Source: Collinsella sp. (GTDB lineage Bacteria; Actinomycetota; Coriobacteriia; Coriobacteriales; Coriobacteriaceae). From it: a stretch of DNA of 24,238 bases. The stretch covers positions 1 to 24,238 of the forward strand of contig JAIHVJ010000037.1 in NCBI GenBank assembly GCA_022720335.1, given 5' to 3'. Under the pieces are notes generated by a model. That model searched no databases and was not told the DNA's origin. It was given only the letters and a program-made list of their open reading frames with translations. Both the position numbers and the translations under genes were made by a program. Positions within the stretch are counted from its first letter, which is position 1, and every line of letters starts with the position of its first letter. Positions 14,985 through 22,508 of this stretch are shown in pieces.

Positions 14985-15011
14985 TTACAGTACCCCCTGT
15001 ATATGTGAGGG

Positions 15012-15041
15012 CCGCGTGGCCGGCCCATTCCAACCACGCGG
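15012..15041 (-). other. Intercistronic hairpin between ptsI and fruK copy 2
   Basis: CCGCGTGG (15012-15019) pairs perfectly with CCACGCGG (15034-15041) around a 14-nt loop. No T-run follows on the minus strand, so it looks like an RNA stabiliser or processing site instead of a terminator. Confidence 0.55.
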
Positions 15042-15058
15042 TTACCTCTGATACCAAA

Positions 15059-16762
15059 TTAGCGAGCTGCGGACTCGAGCAGTGCCTTGACCTCGGCGGC
15101 GGTGTTGCAGGCGAGCGCCTTCTCGGCGAGCTCGTCGCACTCGGCCTTGGTCCACTGGCTGATGGTCTTACGGGCGCGCAGGATCGACGGAGCACTCATC
15201 GAGAACTCCTCCAGGCCCCAGCTGATCAGCAGCGGCTCGAGCAGCGGATCGGCAGCGGCCTCGCCGCACATACCGACCATGATGCCGGCCTTCACGCCGC
15301 TCTCGATGATGTTCTTGAGCGAGCGGAGCACGGCGGGATAGTAAACCTGGTACAGGTTGGAGATGGTGTCGTTGCCACGGTCGGCGCACATGGTGTAGCC
15401 GATCAGGTCGTTGGTGCCGATGGAGAAGAAGTCGGCGACCTCGGCAAGACGGTCTGCGAGCAGCGAAGCGGCAGGCGTCTCAACCATGATGCCGACCTCG
15501 ATGTTCTCGTTGAACTTGCGACCCTCTTCGGTCAGCTCGGCCTTGCACTGCTCGACAAGCTCCTTGACAGCCAAGACCTCCTCGACGCAAGTGACGAGCG
15601 GGATCATGATCTTGACGTCACCGAAGGCGCTAGCGCGCAGCAGAGCGCGGAGCTGGACCTTGTACTGGTCGGGATTGGCCAGGCAGTAACGCACGGCGCG
15701 GAAGCCCATGAAGGGGTTATCTTCCTTGACCATGTGCAGATACGGAATCTCCTTGTCGCCACCCACATCGAGCGTGCGGATGATGACCGGAGCACCCTTG
15801 AGCGCGCTGGCGACCTTACGGTAGGCGTTGAACTGCTCCTCCTCGGAAGGAAGCTCAGCAGAGTCCATGAACAGGAACTCGGAGCGGAACAGACCGATAG
15901 CCTCGGCATCGTGATCGAGCGCGTTGGGCACGTCATCAGGGTTACCGATGTTGCAGGCGATGATCTTCTTGATGCCATCGGCAGTCACGGACGGCTTGCC
16001 ACGGAAGGCCTCGAGGGCTGCCTTCTCGGCAGCGAAGGCCTCGGCCTTGGCGGTGTAGGCGGCGAGCGTCTCCTCGTCGGGATCGGCCTCGACGATACCC
16101 TTGCCACCGTCGACGACAACGGTCATACCGTTGCGCAGCGCGGTGCAGCTATTGGAAACCGAAAGGACAGCCGGGATCTCAAGGGCGCGCGCAATAATCG
16201 CGGAGTGCGACGTGCGGCCACCGGTCTCGGTGACGATACCGGCAACGTGGGTCTTATCGATCGTGGCGGTCATGGACGGCGTGAGGTCGTGCACGACAAC
16301 GACGGTGTTCTCGGGCAGGACGGAGAGGTCGACGACCTCCTTGCCCAGCAACTCGGCCAGAATACCGGTACGGATGTCGGCGATGTCGGCCGCGCGCAGA
16401 CGGAACATCTCGTCGTCCATGGACAGGAACATGTTCTCGAACATGGTCGAGGTGTCCATGAGCGCCTGCTCGGCGCAGGTACCGCCGTCAATGGCGGCGT
16501 TGATGGCGTCGGTCATGCCCGGGTCCTGAGCCAGGACAATGTGTCCGCTCATGATCTCGGCCTCGGCCTCGCCCACCGTCTCCTTCATGTGGTCGGCCTG
16601 AGCCTGGGTCTTCTCGCAGAAGACCGAAAGAGCGGTCTGATAGCGCTCCTTCTCTGCTGCCGAATCAGCAACCTCGTGCGGCTCAAAAGTCAAGTCGGGA
16701 TCGACGGCGACCATGACGGTGCCGATACCGATGCCCTCGGAAGCGTTGACTCCCTGATACAT
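15059..16762 (-). CDS. ptsI: PTS enzyme I (phosphoenolpyruvate-protein phosphotransferase)
   Basis: 567 residues, normal for EI. It takes phosphate from PEP and passes it to HPr in the cytoplasm. The phospho-acceptor is His186 in GGRTSHSAIIARALEIPAVL. The PEP-binding TIM-barrel half shows EAIGLFRSEFLFMD, IIRTLDVGGDKEIPYL, NPFMGFRAVRYCL, VGIMVETPAASLLADRLA, FFSIGTNDL and GMCGEAAADP with the active-site Cys. The start is uncertain by two codons: ATG 16768 leaves only one base after GAGAGGA, while ATG 16762 leaves a normal spacing and begins MYQGVNASEG, so 16762 is chosen. It lies downstream of ptsH with a stem-loop and T-rich tract between them. Confidence 0.96.
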   Translation of the reverse strand: MYQGVNASEGIGIGTVMVAVDPDLTFEPHEVADSAAEKERYQTALSVFCEKTQAQADHMKETVGEAEAEIMSGHIVLAQDPGMTDAINAAIDGGTCAEQALMDTSTMFENMFLSMDDEMFRLRAADIADIRTGILAELLGKEVVDLSVLPENTVVVVHDLTPSMTATIDKTHVAGIVTETGGRTSHSAIIARALEIPAVLSVSNSCTALRNGMTVVVDGGKGIVEADPDEETLAAYTAKAEAFAAEKAALEAFRGKPSVTADGIKKIIACNIGNPDDVPNALDHDAEAIGLFRSEFLFMDSAELPSEEEQFNAYRKVASALKGAPVIIRTLDVGGDKEIPYLHMVKEDNPFMGFRAVRYCLANPDQYKVQLRALLRASAFGDVKIMIPLVTCVEEVLAVKELVEQCKAELTEEGRKFNENIEVGIMVETPAASLLADRLAEVADFFSIGTNDLIGYTMCADRGNDTISNLYQVYYPAVLRSLKNIIESGVKAGIMVGMCGEAAADPLLEPLLISWGLEEFSMSAPSILRARKTISQWTKAECDELAEKALACNTAAEVKALLESAAR

Positions 16763-16813
16763 TCCCATTCCTCTCTCCGTGTCATGTGATAAAGCGTTTT
16801 GCCATATCCATGA

Positions 16814-16850
16814 CAAAAGAGCGCAGTTACCTTACAACAGGTCACTGCGC
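16814..16850 (-). terminator. Terminator or attenuator between ptsH and ptsI
   Basis: GCGCAGT (16821-16827) pairs with ACTGCGC (16844-16850), and inside it ACCT pairs with AGGT, around a 6-nt loop. On the minus strand TCTTTTGTC follows. It lies 45 bp past the ptsH stop and about 50 bp before ptsI. Since ptsI has no clear promoter of its own in the 130-bp gap, partial termination that makes more HPr than EI is plausible. Confidence 0.65.
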
Positions 16851-16895
16851 CCCCAAATATGAACTTAGTTGTTCAACATGCGACCCGTTTGAGTT

Positions 16896-17159
16896 CTACT
16901 CGCCAAGACCGCTCTTGATGAGCTCGATGGCAGCAGCCAGAGCCTCGGCCTCGTCAGCGCCGTCACACTTGACCTCGACCTCGGTGCCACAGGGGATACC
17001 AGCAGCCATGAGGGCCATCGGGGACTTGCCGTTGACCTCCTTCTCGGGGGTGACGACCGTCACGTCACAGGCGTACTTGCCCATGGTGGAGGCGAACAGA
17101 CCAGCCGGACGCATGTGCAGACCCTGAGGATTAACGAGGGTAGCCTTCTCAGAAACCAT
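16896..17159 (-). CDS. ptsH: PTS phosphocarrier protein HPr
   Basis: 87 residues, the usual length. HPr carries phosphate from EI to the EIIA domain of sugar permeases such as the FruA next door. The catalytic His15 lies in NPQGLHMRPAG, and Ser46 in VNGKSPMALMAAGI occupies the position phosphorylated by HPr kinase in Firmicutes. No HPr kinase gene is in the window. The ribosome binding site AAGGAGTC lies 5-6 bp before ATG 17159 and can pair with an upstream copy of its complement (see 17163-17210). It is the first gene of a ptsH-ptsI-fruK unit reading left. Confidence 0.97.
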   Translation of the reverse strand: MVSEKATLVNPQGLHMRPAGLFASTMGKYACDVTVVTPEKEVNGKSPMALMAAGIPCGTEVEVKCDGADEAEALAAAIELIKSGLGE

Positions 17160-17162
17160 AGT

Positions 17163-17210
17163 TGACTCCTTTTTTGTGTTTAACCCCTGTCATGTATGTG
17201 GCAGGAGTCA
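17163..17210 (-). promoter_or_regulatory. Stem that can hide the ptsH ribosome binding site
   Basis: TGACTCCT (17163-17170), which on the minus strand is the AGGAGTCA containing the ptsH binding site, is an exact complement of AGGAGTCA at 17203-17210, giving an 8-bp stem with a 32-nt loop. A competing small hairpin inside (CCTG-x-CA with TG-x-CAGG, 17186-17205) uses part of the upstream arm. The two cannot form fully together, as expected for a translational switch. This is a sequence-based proposal only. Confidence 0.5.
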
Positions 17211-17297
17211 GATTCACGACGTTGTTTATATTAACTCACATCAAACGGTTTTTCATTATGTTTCGGACGAATTGTTGGACAGATGTCGTTCCTGCAC

Positions 17298-17422
17298 GCT
17301 CGCCCGCCGGGCGGGGCGGTTAAGTTTGCTGCTCTACAGTCCTGCGCAAGACGGAAAGCACATTAAGTGCTTTCCTTTGCGTGCGGAACTCGCGACAAAC
17401 TTAATCGCCCCGCACGGCGAGC
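17298..17422. repeat. 125-bp nested inverted repeat in the fruA-ptsH gap
   Basis: The outer arms are GCTCGCC (17298-17304) with GGCGAGC (17416-17422), and GCGGGGCGGTTAAGTTTG (17311-17328) with 17396-17413, one mismatch in 18. Inside, GGAAAGCAC (17353-17361) pairs perfectly with GTGCTTTCC (17367-17375) around ATTAA, extended by weaker pairing of GCGCAA with TTGCGT. Together they form one long rod-like fold on either strand. No plausible protein frame is present. It could be a MITE-like repeat, a structured leader of ptsH, or a small RNA. The flanking parts of the gap (17211-17297 and 17423-17531) hold nothing else I can name. Confidence 0.6.
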
Positions 17423-17531
17423 AAGCTGCGGAAACTCAGTCGGTCCAGAGTAATATCGGCGGAACGGAATTCTGGCTGAGGATCTGTTTGCGACAAAGAC
17501 TCAATGGGCAGTTCCCTCTATACCCTTTTAT

Positions 17532-17600
17532 AAGTTGCGGTGAAATAGGGACTGAATTTGGGGTTGAAACGGTTAAACAGTCCCTATTTCACCGCAACTT
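17532..17600. repeat. 69-bp perfect palindrome (23-bp arms, 23-nt loop)
   Basis: The 23-bp arm at 17532-17554 (beginning AAGTTGCGGTG) is exactly the reverse complement of 17578-17600. The loop is 23 nt. It lies between the fruA terminator and the nested repeat. Perfect long arms with a non-coding loop suggest a MITE or REP-type mobile repeat, or a very stable RNA hairpin. I see only this one copy in the window. Confidence 0.8.
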
Positions 17601-17614
17601 CGGGTGGTGGGATG

Positions 17615-17652
17615 AAAAAAGGCGGGGGCTCCTGGTGGAGTCCTCGCCTTTT
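17615..17652 (-). terminator. Intrinsic terminator of fruA
   Basis: GGCGGGGGCTCC (17621-17632) pairs with GGAGTCCTCGCC (17637-17648) around a 4-nt loop, with two G/U-type mismatches. A-runs on the left and T-runs on the right extend the stem, so both strands carry a T-tract, though only fruA needs it. It lies 35 bp past the fruA stop. Confidence 0.9.
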
Positions 17653-17686
17653 GTACAGGGGGCGATGTTATTCGCGTACCGTGGAG

Positions 17687-19690
17687 TTAGACCAGACGGG
17701 CGTTGATCGTCTTGGCGATCTCGGCGGCGTCGGTGGAACCCTTGACGGTGGCACGGAAGTCCTCGTCCATGAGCGCCTCGGCGACCTTGGACAGGATCTT
17801 GAGGTGCGTGGTGCCAGCCTGGGCACCCGGGATGAGCAGGGCGATAGCCACGTTAACGGGAGCGCCGTCCATGGTGTCCCAACCGGTCACGCCGGACTCG
17901 TCCTTAACGACGATGACGGCAGCCTCGGTAATGGCGTCGGACTTGGCATGCGGGATGGCGAAGCCCTCCATCATGCCCGTGGTGCCCTCGGCCTCGCGAG
18001 CCAGGAAGGCGTTCATCACGGCGTCGGCGTCGCTGGCGATACCTGCCTTGACGGCCTGGTTGGAAACGAAGCTCAGAGCCTCGTCACGAGAAGCGAAGTC
18101 CTCGGCGACAAAGACATTCTCGACCTTCACGAAGTCGGCAGCCTCGGCCTTGGGGGCCTCGACGGCAGCGGCCTTGGGGGCCTCAACGGGCTTGGCTACA
18201 GGAGCGGCCTTCTGATTCTTCTCGCAGTCGTACTTCTTGAAGGCCACGAACAGGATGCCACCGACCACAGCGCCGATGAGGATCGCGAGGACCCACAGCG
18301 GACCGTTCTCGACAACAGGCAGGACCAGGAAGCCGCCGTGAGGCGCCGGATCGTGAACGTTGAAGAAGATGGTCAAGATGGAAGCGATGGAAGAACCGAG
18401 CATCATGATGGGCATGACGGGCCAGATGTTCTTGGTCATGAACGGAATGGCGCCCTCGGTGATGTGGGTGCAACCAAGGATGAGGTTGACGATACCGGCG
18501 TCATGATCCTCCTGGCTGAAGTACTTCTTGCCGACAACGACGGCGAAGGTGGTGATCAGCGGCGGAACGATGCAAGCGGCGGAGACGGCAGCCATGAAGT
18601 TGGTGCCGAAGTTGTAGGTCTCGGTGCCGACGCCAGCTTCGAGAGCGGTACCGAGCAGGAAGGTGCCAGTAGCGTAAGCAGCCTTGTTGACCGGGCCGCC
18701 CATATCAAAGGCGCACATGCAGCCGATGGCCAGGCCAAGGATCACCGGACCGGAGTTACCGAGGCTCTGCAGGAAATCCATCATACCCTGGTTAATGGCA
18801 GCCATGGGGCCGGAAATACCGAGCATGACCAGGCCGACGATGGCGGTAGAGCACAGCGGATACAGGAAGATTGCCTTCAGGCCATTAAGGCTCGCGGGAA
18901 TTTTAGAGAAAACCTTCTCGAGCAGCAGGATGACATAGCCAGCGAGGAAGCCGCCGACGATGCCGCCCAGGAAGCCAAAGCCCACACCTACGCCACCGGC
19001 GTCGATCATGCCGGTATCGGCGTTAACAGGCAAGCCCTGGATGGCGATCATACCGGCGACGAAACCGGGGACGAGCGCCGGGCGCTTGCCGATGGACTCG
19101 GCGATGTAAGCGGAGAGCACCGGAACCATGAGGTTCATGGCGATACCGCCGATAATCTTGAGCATCGCGGCAAAGCTGTTGTAGTCGGCAGCCGTCGAAT
19201 CAAAGGACGTGATGCCCCACAGGAACGAAATGGCGGTCAGAACACCACCGGCAACGACGAAGACAAGCATGTGGCTGACGCCGTTCATGAGGTGCTTGTA
19301 GATGACGTGACCGATGGACTCCTTCTCCTCGACCTCGTCCTCGACATCGGCGGCAGCGGCAACCGTGTCGTCGCCCTTGGCGGCGAGCGCGCGGTCGATC
19401 AGCTTACCAGCAGCCTCGACAGACAGGGCCTTGGAAACACCAACGGAAACCATAGGCTTACCGGCGAAACGCTCAGCCTGGACATCCTTATCGGCTGCGA
19501 CGACGACGGCCTTGGCACCGGCGATCTCGCTCTTGGTGAGCTCGTTCTCGACGCCGACCTGGCCATGAGTCTCGACCTTAATGGTCAGACCTCGCTCGGC
19601 AGCAGCCTTCTCCAGCGCCTCCTTCGCCATGAAGGTGTGCGCAATGCCGGTCGGGCAACCGGTCGCGGCGATGATGTCAAACTTAGCCAT
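17687..19690 (-). CDS. fruA: Fructose-specific PTS permease, EIIB-EIIC-EIIA fusion
   Basis: 667 residues. The EIIB domain (about 1-105) has the phospho-Cys12 in AATGCPTGIAHTFMA. The EIIC membrane domain (about 130-480) has about nine hydrophobic segments and the conserved GGPVNKAAY and ITEGAIPF motifs. After a Pro/Ala-rich linker (about 485-515) comes the EIIA domain with phospho-His581 in GFAIPHAKSDAI. It transports fructose and releases fructose 1-phosphate, the substrate of the fruK genes. The usual domain order in E. coli-type systems is split over two proteins, so this is the Gram-positive-style BCA fusion. ATG 19690 is chosen because AAGGAGGGA lies just upstream and the EIIB fold begins there. 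It has its own terminator and a divergent RpiR regulator. Confidence 0.95.
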   Translation of the reverse strand: MAKFDIIAATGCPTGIAHTFMAKEALEKAAAERGLTIKVETHGQVGVENELTKSEIAGAKAVVVAADKDVQAERFAGKPMVSVGVSKALSVEAAGKLIDRALAAKGDDTVAAAADVEDEVEEKESIGHVIYKHLMNGVSHMLVFVVAGGVLTAISFLWGITSFDSTAADYNSFAAMLKIIGGIAMNLMVPVLSAYIAESIGKRPALVPGFVAGMIAIQGLPVNADTGMIDAGGVGVGFGFLGGIVGGFLAGYVILLLEKVFSKIPASLNGLKAIFLYPLCSTAIVGLVMLGISGPMAAINQGMMDFLQSLGNSGPVILGLAIGCMCAFDMGGPVNKAAYATGTFLLGTALEAGVGTETYNFGTNFMAAVSAACIVPPLITTFAVVVGKKYFSQEDHDAGIVNLILGCTHITEGAIPFMTKNIWPVMPIMMLGSSIASILTIFFNVHDPAPHGGFLVLPVVENGPLWVLAILIGAVVGGILFVAFKKYDCEKNQKAAPVAKPVEAPKAAAVEAPKAEAADFVKVENVFVAEDFASRDEALSFVSNQAVKAGIASDADAVMNAFLAREAEGTTGMMEGFAIPHAKSDAITEAAVIVVKDESGVTGWDTMDGAPVNVAIALLIPGAQAGTTHLKILSKVAEALMDEDFRATVKGSTDAAEIAKTINARLV

Positions 19691-19711
19691 GTGTCCCTCC
19701 TTCTTGAGTAC

Positions 19712-19727
19712 AGCGCCCGCGGGCGCT
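19712..19727. other. Perfect 16-bp GC palindrome next to the fruA ribosome binding site
   Basis: AGCGCCCGCGGGCGCT is a perfect palindrome about 20 bp upstream of the fruA ATG. It lies within the fruA leader and could be a protein site or a hairpin arm; the zero-length loop makes a protein site more likely. Confidence 0.45.
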
Positions 19728-19734
19728 CCCCTAC

Positions 19735-19756
19735 ACGCGCTTCGATGCGCGTTTTT
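19735..19756 (+). terminator. Rightward hairpin plus T-run in the fruA leader
   Basis: ACGCGC (19735-19740) pairs with GCGCGT (19747-19752) around a 6-nt loop and is followed on the plus strand by TTTTTCC. No plus-strand gene ends here, so it would stop only antisense transcription coming from inside fruA. The stem also exists in the fruA leader RNA. Confidence 0.4.
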
Positions 19757-19817
19757 CCACACTTGAAAGATACCAACCTACCGTCCGCGTGAGAAGAGAC
19801 AAGGCGCAATTCTCCGG

Positions 19818-19882
19818 TGAAAGGTTCTTTCATAACCGTAAACGGCAAGTGAAAGTTTACCATCAACACTTGAAACGGCAAG
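19818..19882. promoter_or_regulatory. Candidate regulator binding region between fruA and rpiR
   Basis: TGAAAG-GTT-CTTTCA (19818-19832) is a perfect inverted repeat. AAACGGCAAG occurs twice in direct orientation (19840-19849 and 19873-19882), 33 bp apart, about three helical turns. All lie in the 272-bp divergent gap and would suit an RpiR-type regulator controlling both genes. Promoters could not be assigned with confidence: TATACT near 19910 is a possible rpiR -10. Confidence 0.4.
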
Positions 19883-19962
19883 GTGTATCTTGTAATTGAA
19901 AATGCCCGTATACTATGGCATTGCAAATCAAGCTAGATTTTCATGCCAACCAGGAGCCATCC

Positions 19963-20820
19963 ATGACCGATAGTAGCAAGAGCGCACTTTCCCTCATTAG
20001 TACCCATCAGGGATACAGCGAGTCTGAGCAGCGCATTGTCGACTATATATTGGAGCACCAGTCCGAAGCGCCACGCCTCACGGCCGCTCAGCTCTCGCGC
20101 GCCGCCTCCACGTCCGAGGCGACCGTTTCGCGTTTCTGCCGCAAGCTGGGCTTTGGCAGCTTCCGCAGCTTTCAGTTTTCGTTGGCGAGGGATTTGGAAA
20201 GCCAGCGCAACGAGGGTCTGACCGACGAGGTCTCGCTCGATAATATGGAGCAGAGCCTAAAAAATATCCTCGCCGCCAAGGTGAGTGAGCTTAATGCGAC
20301 CATCGACGGCATAGATCACGACACGTTGGCCGCAGTTGTACACGCGCTTAAGAATGCCGGCGTTATTGAGTTCGCCGCCGTGGGCAATACGAACGCGGTC
20401 GCGCTCGATGCGACGTTTAAGTTTTCGCAGCTGGGCCTGCGCTGCATGGCGAGCACCATTAGCGAGACATCAATCGGCTTTGCGCTCACGTTACGCCCGG
20501 GTGACGTCATCGTGCTAATCTCAAACTCTGGCAAATCGCGCCGACTGAATCGCATGGCAAAAGCGGCTCACAACTGCGGCGCAACCGTAGTCGTCATCAG
20601 CAGCGACAGTAAATCCCCGCTCGCGCGCCTGGCAGACTACACTTTTAACACCGTCAACCACGAAGCGCTGCTGACAACGGGCGACTTTGCGTTCTCCAAG
20701 ATCAGCGCCACGATGATCATCGAAGTCATCTACAACTTCCTGCTGCCCGAGATTGAAGACGCTCGCGAGCATATCAGCTACTACGAGGAGCTCATCCAGC
20801 CGGATAAGGTCGTTGAGTAA
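19963..20820 (+). CDS. RpiR/MurR-family transcriptional regulator
   Basis: 285 residues, normal for the family. The N-terminal helix-turn-helix (about residues 1-77) contains LTAAQLSRAASTSEATVSRF and CRKLGFGSFRSFQ, the RpiR hallmark. The C-terminal half (about 125-260) is a SIS sugar-phosphate domain with VIVLISNSGKSRRLNRMAK and GATVVVISSDSKSPLARLAD. ATG 19963 has CAGGAGCC just upstream; an in-frame ATG at 19915 lies in the promoter zone. It is divergent from fruA with shared repeats in between, so it probably regulates fructose uptake in response to a sugar phosphate such as fructose 1-phosphate. That ligand is inferred, not shown. Confidence 0.93.
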   Translation: MTDSSKSALSLISTHQGYSESEQRIVDYILEHQSEAPRLTAAQLSRAASTSEATVSRFCRKLGFGSFRSFQFSLARDLESQRNEGLTDEVSLDNMEQSLKNILAAKVSELNATIDGIDHDTLAAVVHALKNAGVIEFAAVGNTNAVALDATFKFSQLGLRCMASTISETSIGFALTLRPGDVIVLISNSGKSRRLNRMAKAAHNCGATVVVISSDSKSPLARLADYTFNTVNHEALLTTGDFAFSKISATMIIEVIYNFLLPEIEDAREHISYYEELIQPDKVVE

Positions 20821-20828
20821 AACGCGTA

Positions 20829-20861
20829 GTGGGACAAAAATTTCAGTCCATTTTGTCCCAC
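20829..20861. terminator. Bidirectional terminator between convergent rpiR and recN
   Basis: GTGGGACAAAA (20829-20839) pairs perfectly with TTTTGTCCCAC (20851-20861) around an 11-nt loop. T-rich sides occur within the stem on both strands. It fills the 59-bp gap between the two convergent genes. Confidence 0.65.
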
Positions 20862-20879
20862 CAACACCGCTGATACGAC

Positions 20880-22508
20880 CTAACCTCGAGCTTCTTCGAG
20901 CATCTGCTTCGCGTGGGCCAAGCTTGCCTCGGACTGATCGCCGCTCAACATGCGGGCGATCTCGGCGGTACGCGCTTCACCGGTTACCTCGTCCAAATGC
21001 GTCTGGGGAACATCGCCCGGTTCCTTGCTGACGACATAATGCTTGTCAGCCATGACGGCGACCTGCGCCAAGTGGGTTACGACAATCACCTGATGCGTAG
21101 CGGCGAGATCTGCCAGCACGCCCGCGAGCGCACGCGCCGTGGAGCCACCGACGCCAGCATCGACCTCGTCAAACACCAGCGTATCGACACCGTCCGCGTT
21201 ACCGAGGACAACCTTACTTGCCAACATGACGCGGCTGAGCTCGCCGCCCGACGCAATGCGGCGCAGGGGACGTGGAGTCAAACCGGCACCGCTGCGGTAT
21301 AGCAGCTCGTAGCTCGAAGGACCAACGGGCGTCCACTCAGCACGGGGAAGATCGCGCGACTCCCAGACGAGCTCGGCGCCGCCCATCTCCAGGCGAGCCA
21401 TCTGGCGGCCAACCTCGTGACAGAAGCGCGGGGCCGCCGTATTGCGGGCGCGCTTAAGTGCCTTGGCAGCGGCAAACAACTCGCGCTCAGCGCTCCCGAG
21501 TGCCTCACGCGCCTTTTTGATCTGTTCATCGCCATCATCGACCAGGGACAGCAGCTCTTGCGAGCGATCGCGCATGGCAAAAACATCGTCCATGGTGGGG
21601 CCCCACTGACGCAACAGGCCCTTGAGGTCGGAATACCGCTCACGCATGCGAGCGAGCTCGCGCGGGTCGAAGGCGACGCCATCGCGATAGGCACGAAGCT
21701 CGTTCGCGCAATCCTCAAGTGAGATACAGGCATCCGAAAGCGCATCGGCAATGTCGCCCAGTTTGCGATCGACGGTAGCCATTCGGGAAAGTTCTGCCAC
21801 GGCGCTGTTCACGGCGTCGAGCGCTCCCCCTTCGGAGGCAAGCGATGCATGGGCATCGTTAGCTGTGGCAACCAGTACCTCGGCATGTTCGGAGCGCGGC
21901 AGCAGTTCCTCGAGTTCCTCATACTCGCCCGGTTTGGGGTCGACCTCGCCGATGCGCTCGAGCGCAAAGCGCGCTTCCTCGACGCGACTCCCCCGCGCAC
22001 GTGAGGCCTCCTCGACGCGACGGACCTCCTTGGCAGCCGCGCGCGAGGCTTTAAAGCAAGCACGGTAGTGCTCGAGCGCCTCGAGCGCAGAGCGTCCCGC
22101 CCAGGCATCGACCATCGCAACGTGATGCGCCGGATCGAGCAAGCGCTGGTGCTCGTGCTGGCCGCACAGATCCATCATCACGCCGACGCGCTCCGAAAGC
22201 TCGCGCACACTGGCAATGCGACCGTCAATCTTCACGCGGCTGCGGCCCTCGGCAGAAAGGCTGCGCTGTACGGTGAACCCCTCCGTGTCGTGCGGCCCGT
22301 CGAAGAGTCGCGCCTCGACGCTCGCCAGTGCCTCGCCCTCGCGCACCGTCGACGAATCCGCACGCTCGCCCAAAATTAGCTTGAGGGCCGAGAGCAGCGC
22401 GGTCTTGCCGGCACCAGTCTCGCCAGTCAGGACAGTCAGGCCGGCACTCGGCACCAGCGTCGCCTCGCGAATGAGTGCAATGTTATAAACCTGCAGCTCA
22501 TCGATCAT
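20880..22508 (-). CDS. recN: DNA repair protein RecN
   Basis: 542 residues (family about 550-570). RecN is an SMC-like ATPase acting in double-strand break repair on the chromosome. The N-terminal ATPase half starts MIDELQVYNIALIREA and has Walker A GETGAGKT (29-36). DLCGQHEHQRLLDP is conserved after it. The middle (about 150-380) is a charged, Ala/Glu/Arg-rich coiled coil. The C-terminal half has the signature RIASGGELSRVMLA, Walker B TLVFDEVDAGVGG, and VIVVTHLAQVAVMADKHY. The start overlaps the end of nadK by 11 bp, so it is translationally coupled. It is the last gene of the tlyA-nadK-recN unit. Confidence 0.96.
   Translation of the reverse strand: MIDELQVYNIALIREATLVPSAGLTVLTGETGAGKTALLSALKLILGERADSSTVREGEALASVEARLFDGPHDTEGFTVQRSLSAEGRSRVKIDGRIASVRELSERVGVMMDLCGQHEHQRLLDPAHHVAMVDAWAGRSALEALEHYRACFKASRAAAKEVRRVEEASRARGSRVEEARFALERIGEVDPKPGEYEELEELLPRSEHAEVLVATANDAHASLASEGGALDAVNSAVAELSRMATVDRKLGDIADALSDACISLEDCANELRAYRDGVAFDPRELARMRERYSDLKGLLRQWGPTMDDVFAMRDRSQELLSLVDDGDEQIKKAREALGSAERELFAAAKALKRARNTAAPRFCHEVGRQMARLEMGGAELVWESRDLPRAEWTPVGPSSYELLYRSGAGLTPRPLRRIASGGELSRVMLASKVVLGNADGVDTLVFDEVDAGVGGSTARALAGVLADLAATHQVIVVTHLAQVAVMADKHYVVSKEPGDVPQTHLDEVTGEARTAEIARMLSGDQSEASLAHAKQMLEEARG

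Noticed and set aside
15005..16789. A 594-codon open frame on the plus strand opposite ptsI.
   Set aside because: Same shadow effect; no motifs and no plausible start signal, while EI on the other strand is complete.
17176..17706. A 176-codon open frame through the fruA-ptsH gap.
   Set aside because: It runs through the palindrome, the nested repeat and the fruA terminator into the antisense of fruA, lacks a ribosome binding site and has no motif.
17558..19792. A 744-codon open frame on the plus strand opposite fruA.
   Set aside because: It is a mirror of fruA caused by GC-biased codons; its composition is Gly/Asp/His-rich without any family motif, and fruA has full PTS domains and a ribosome binding site.
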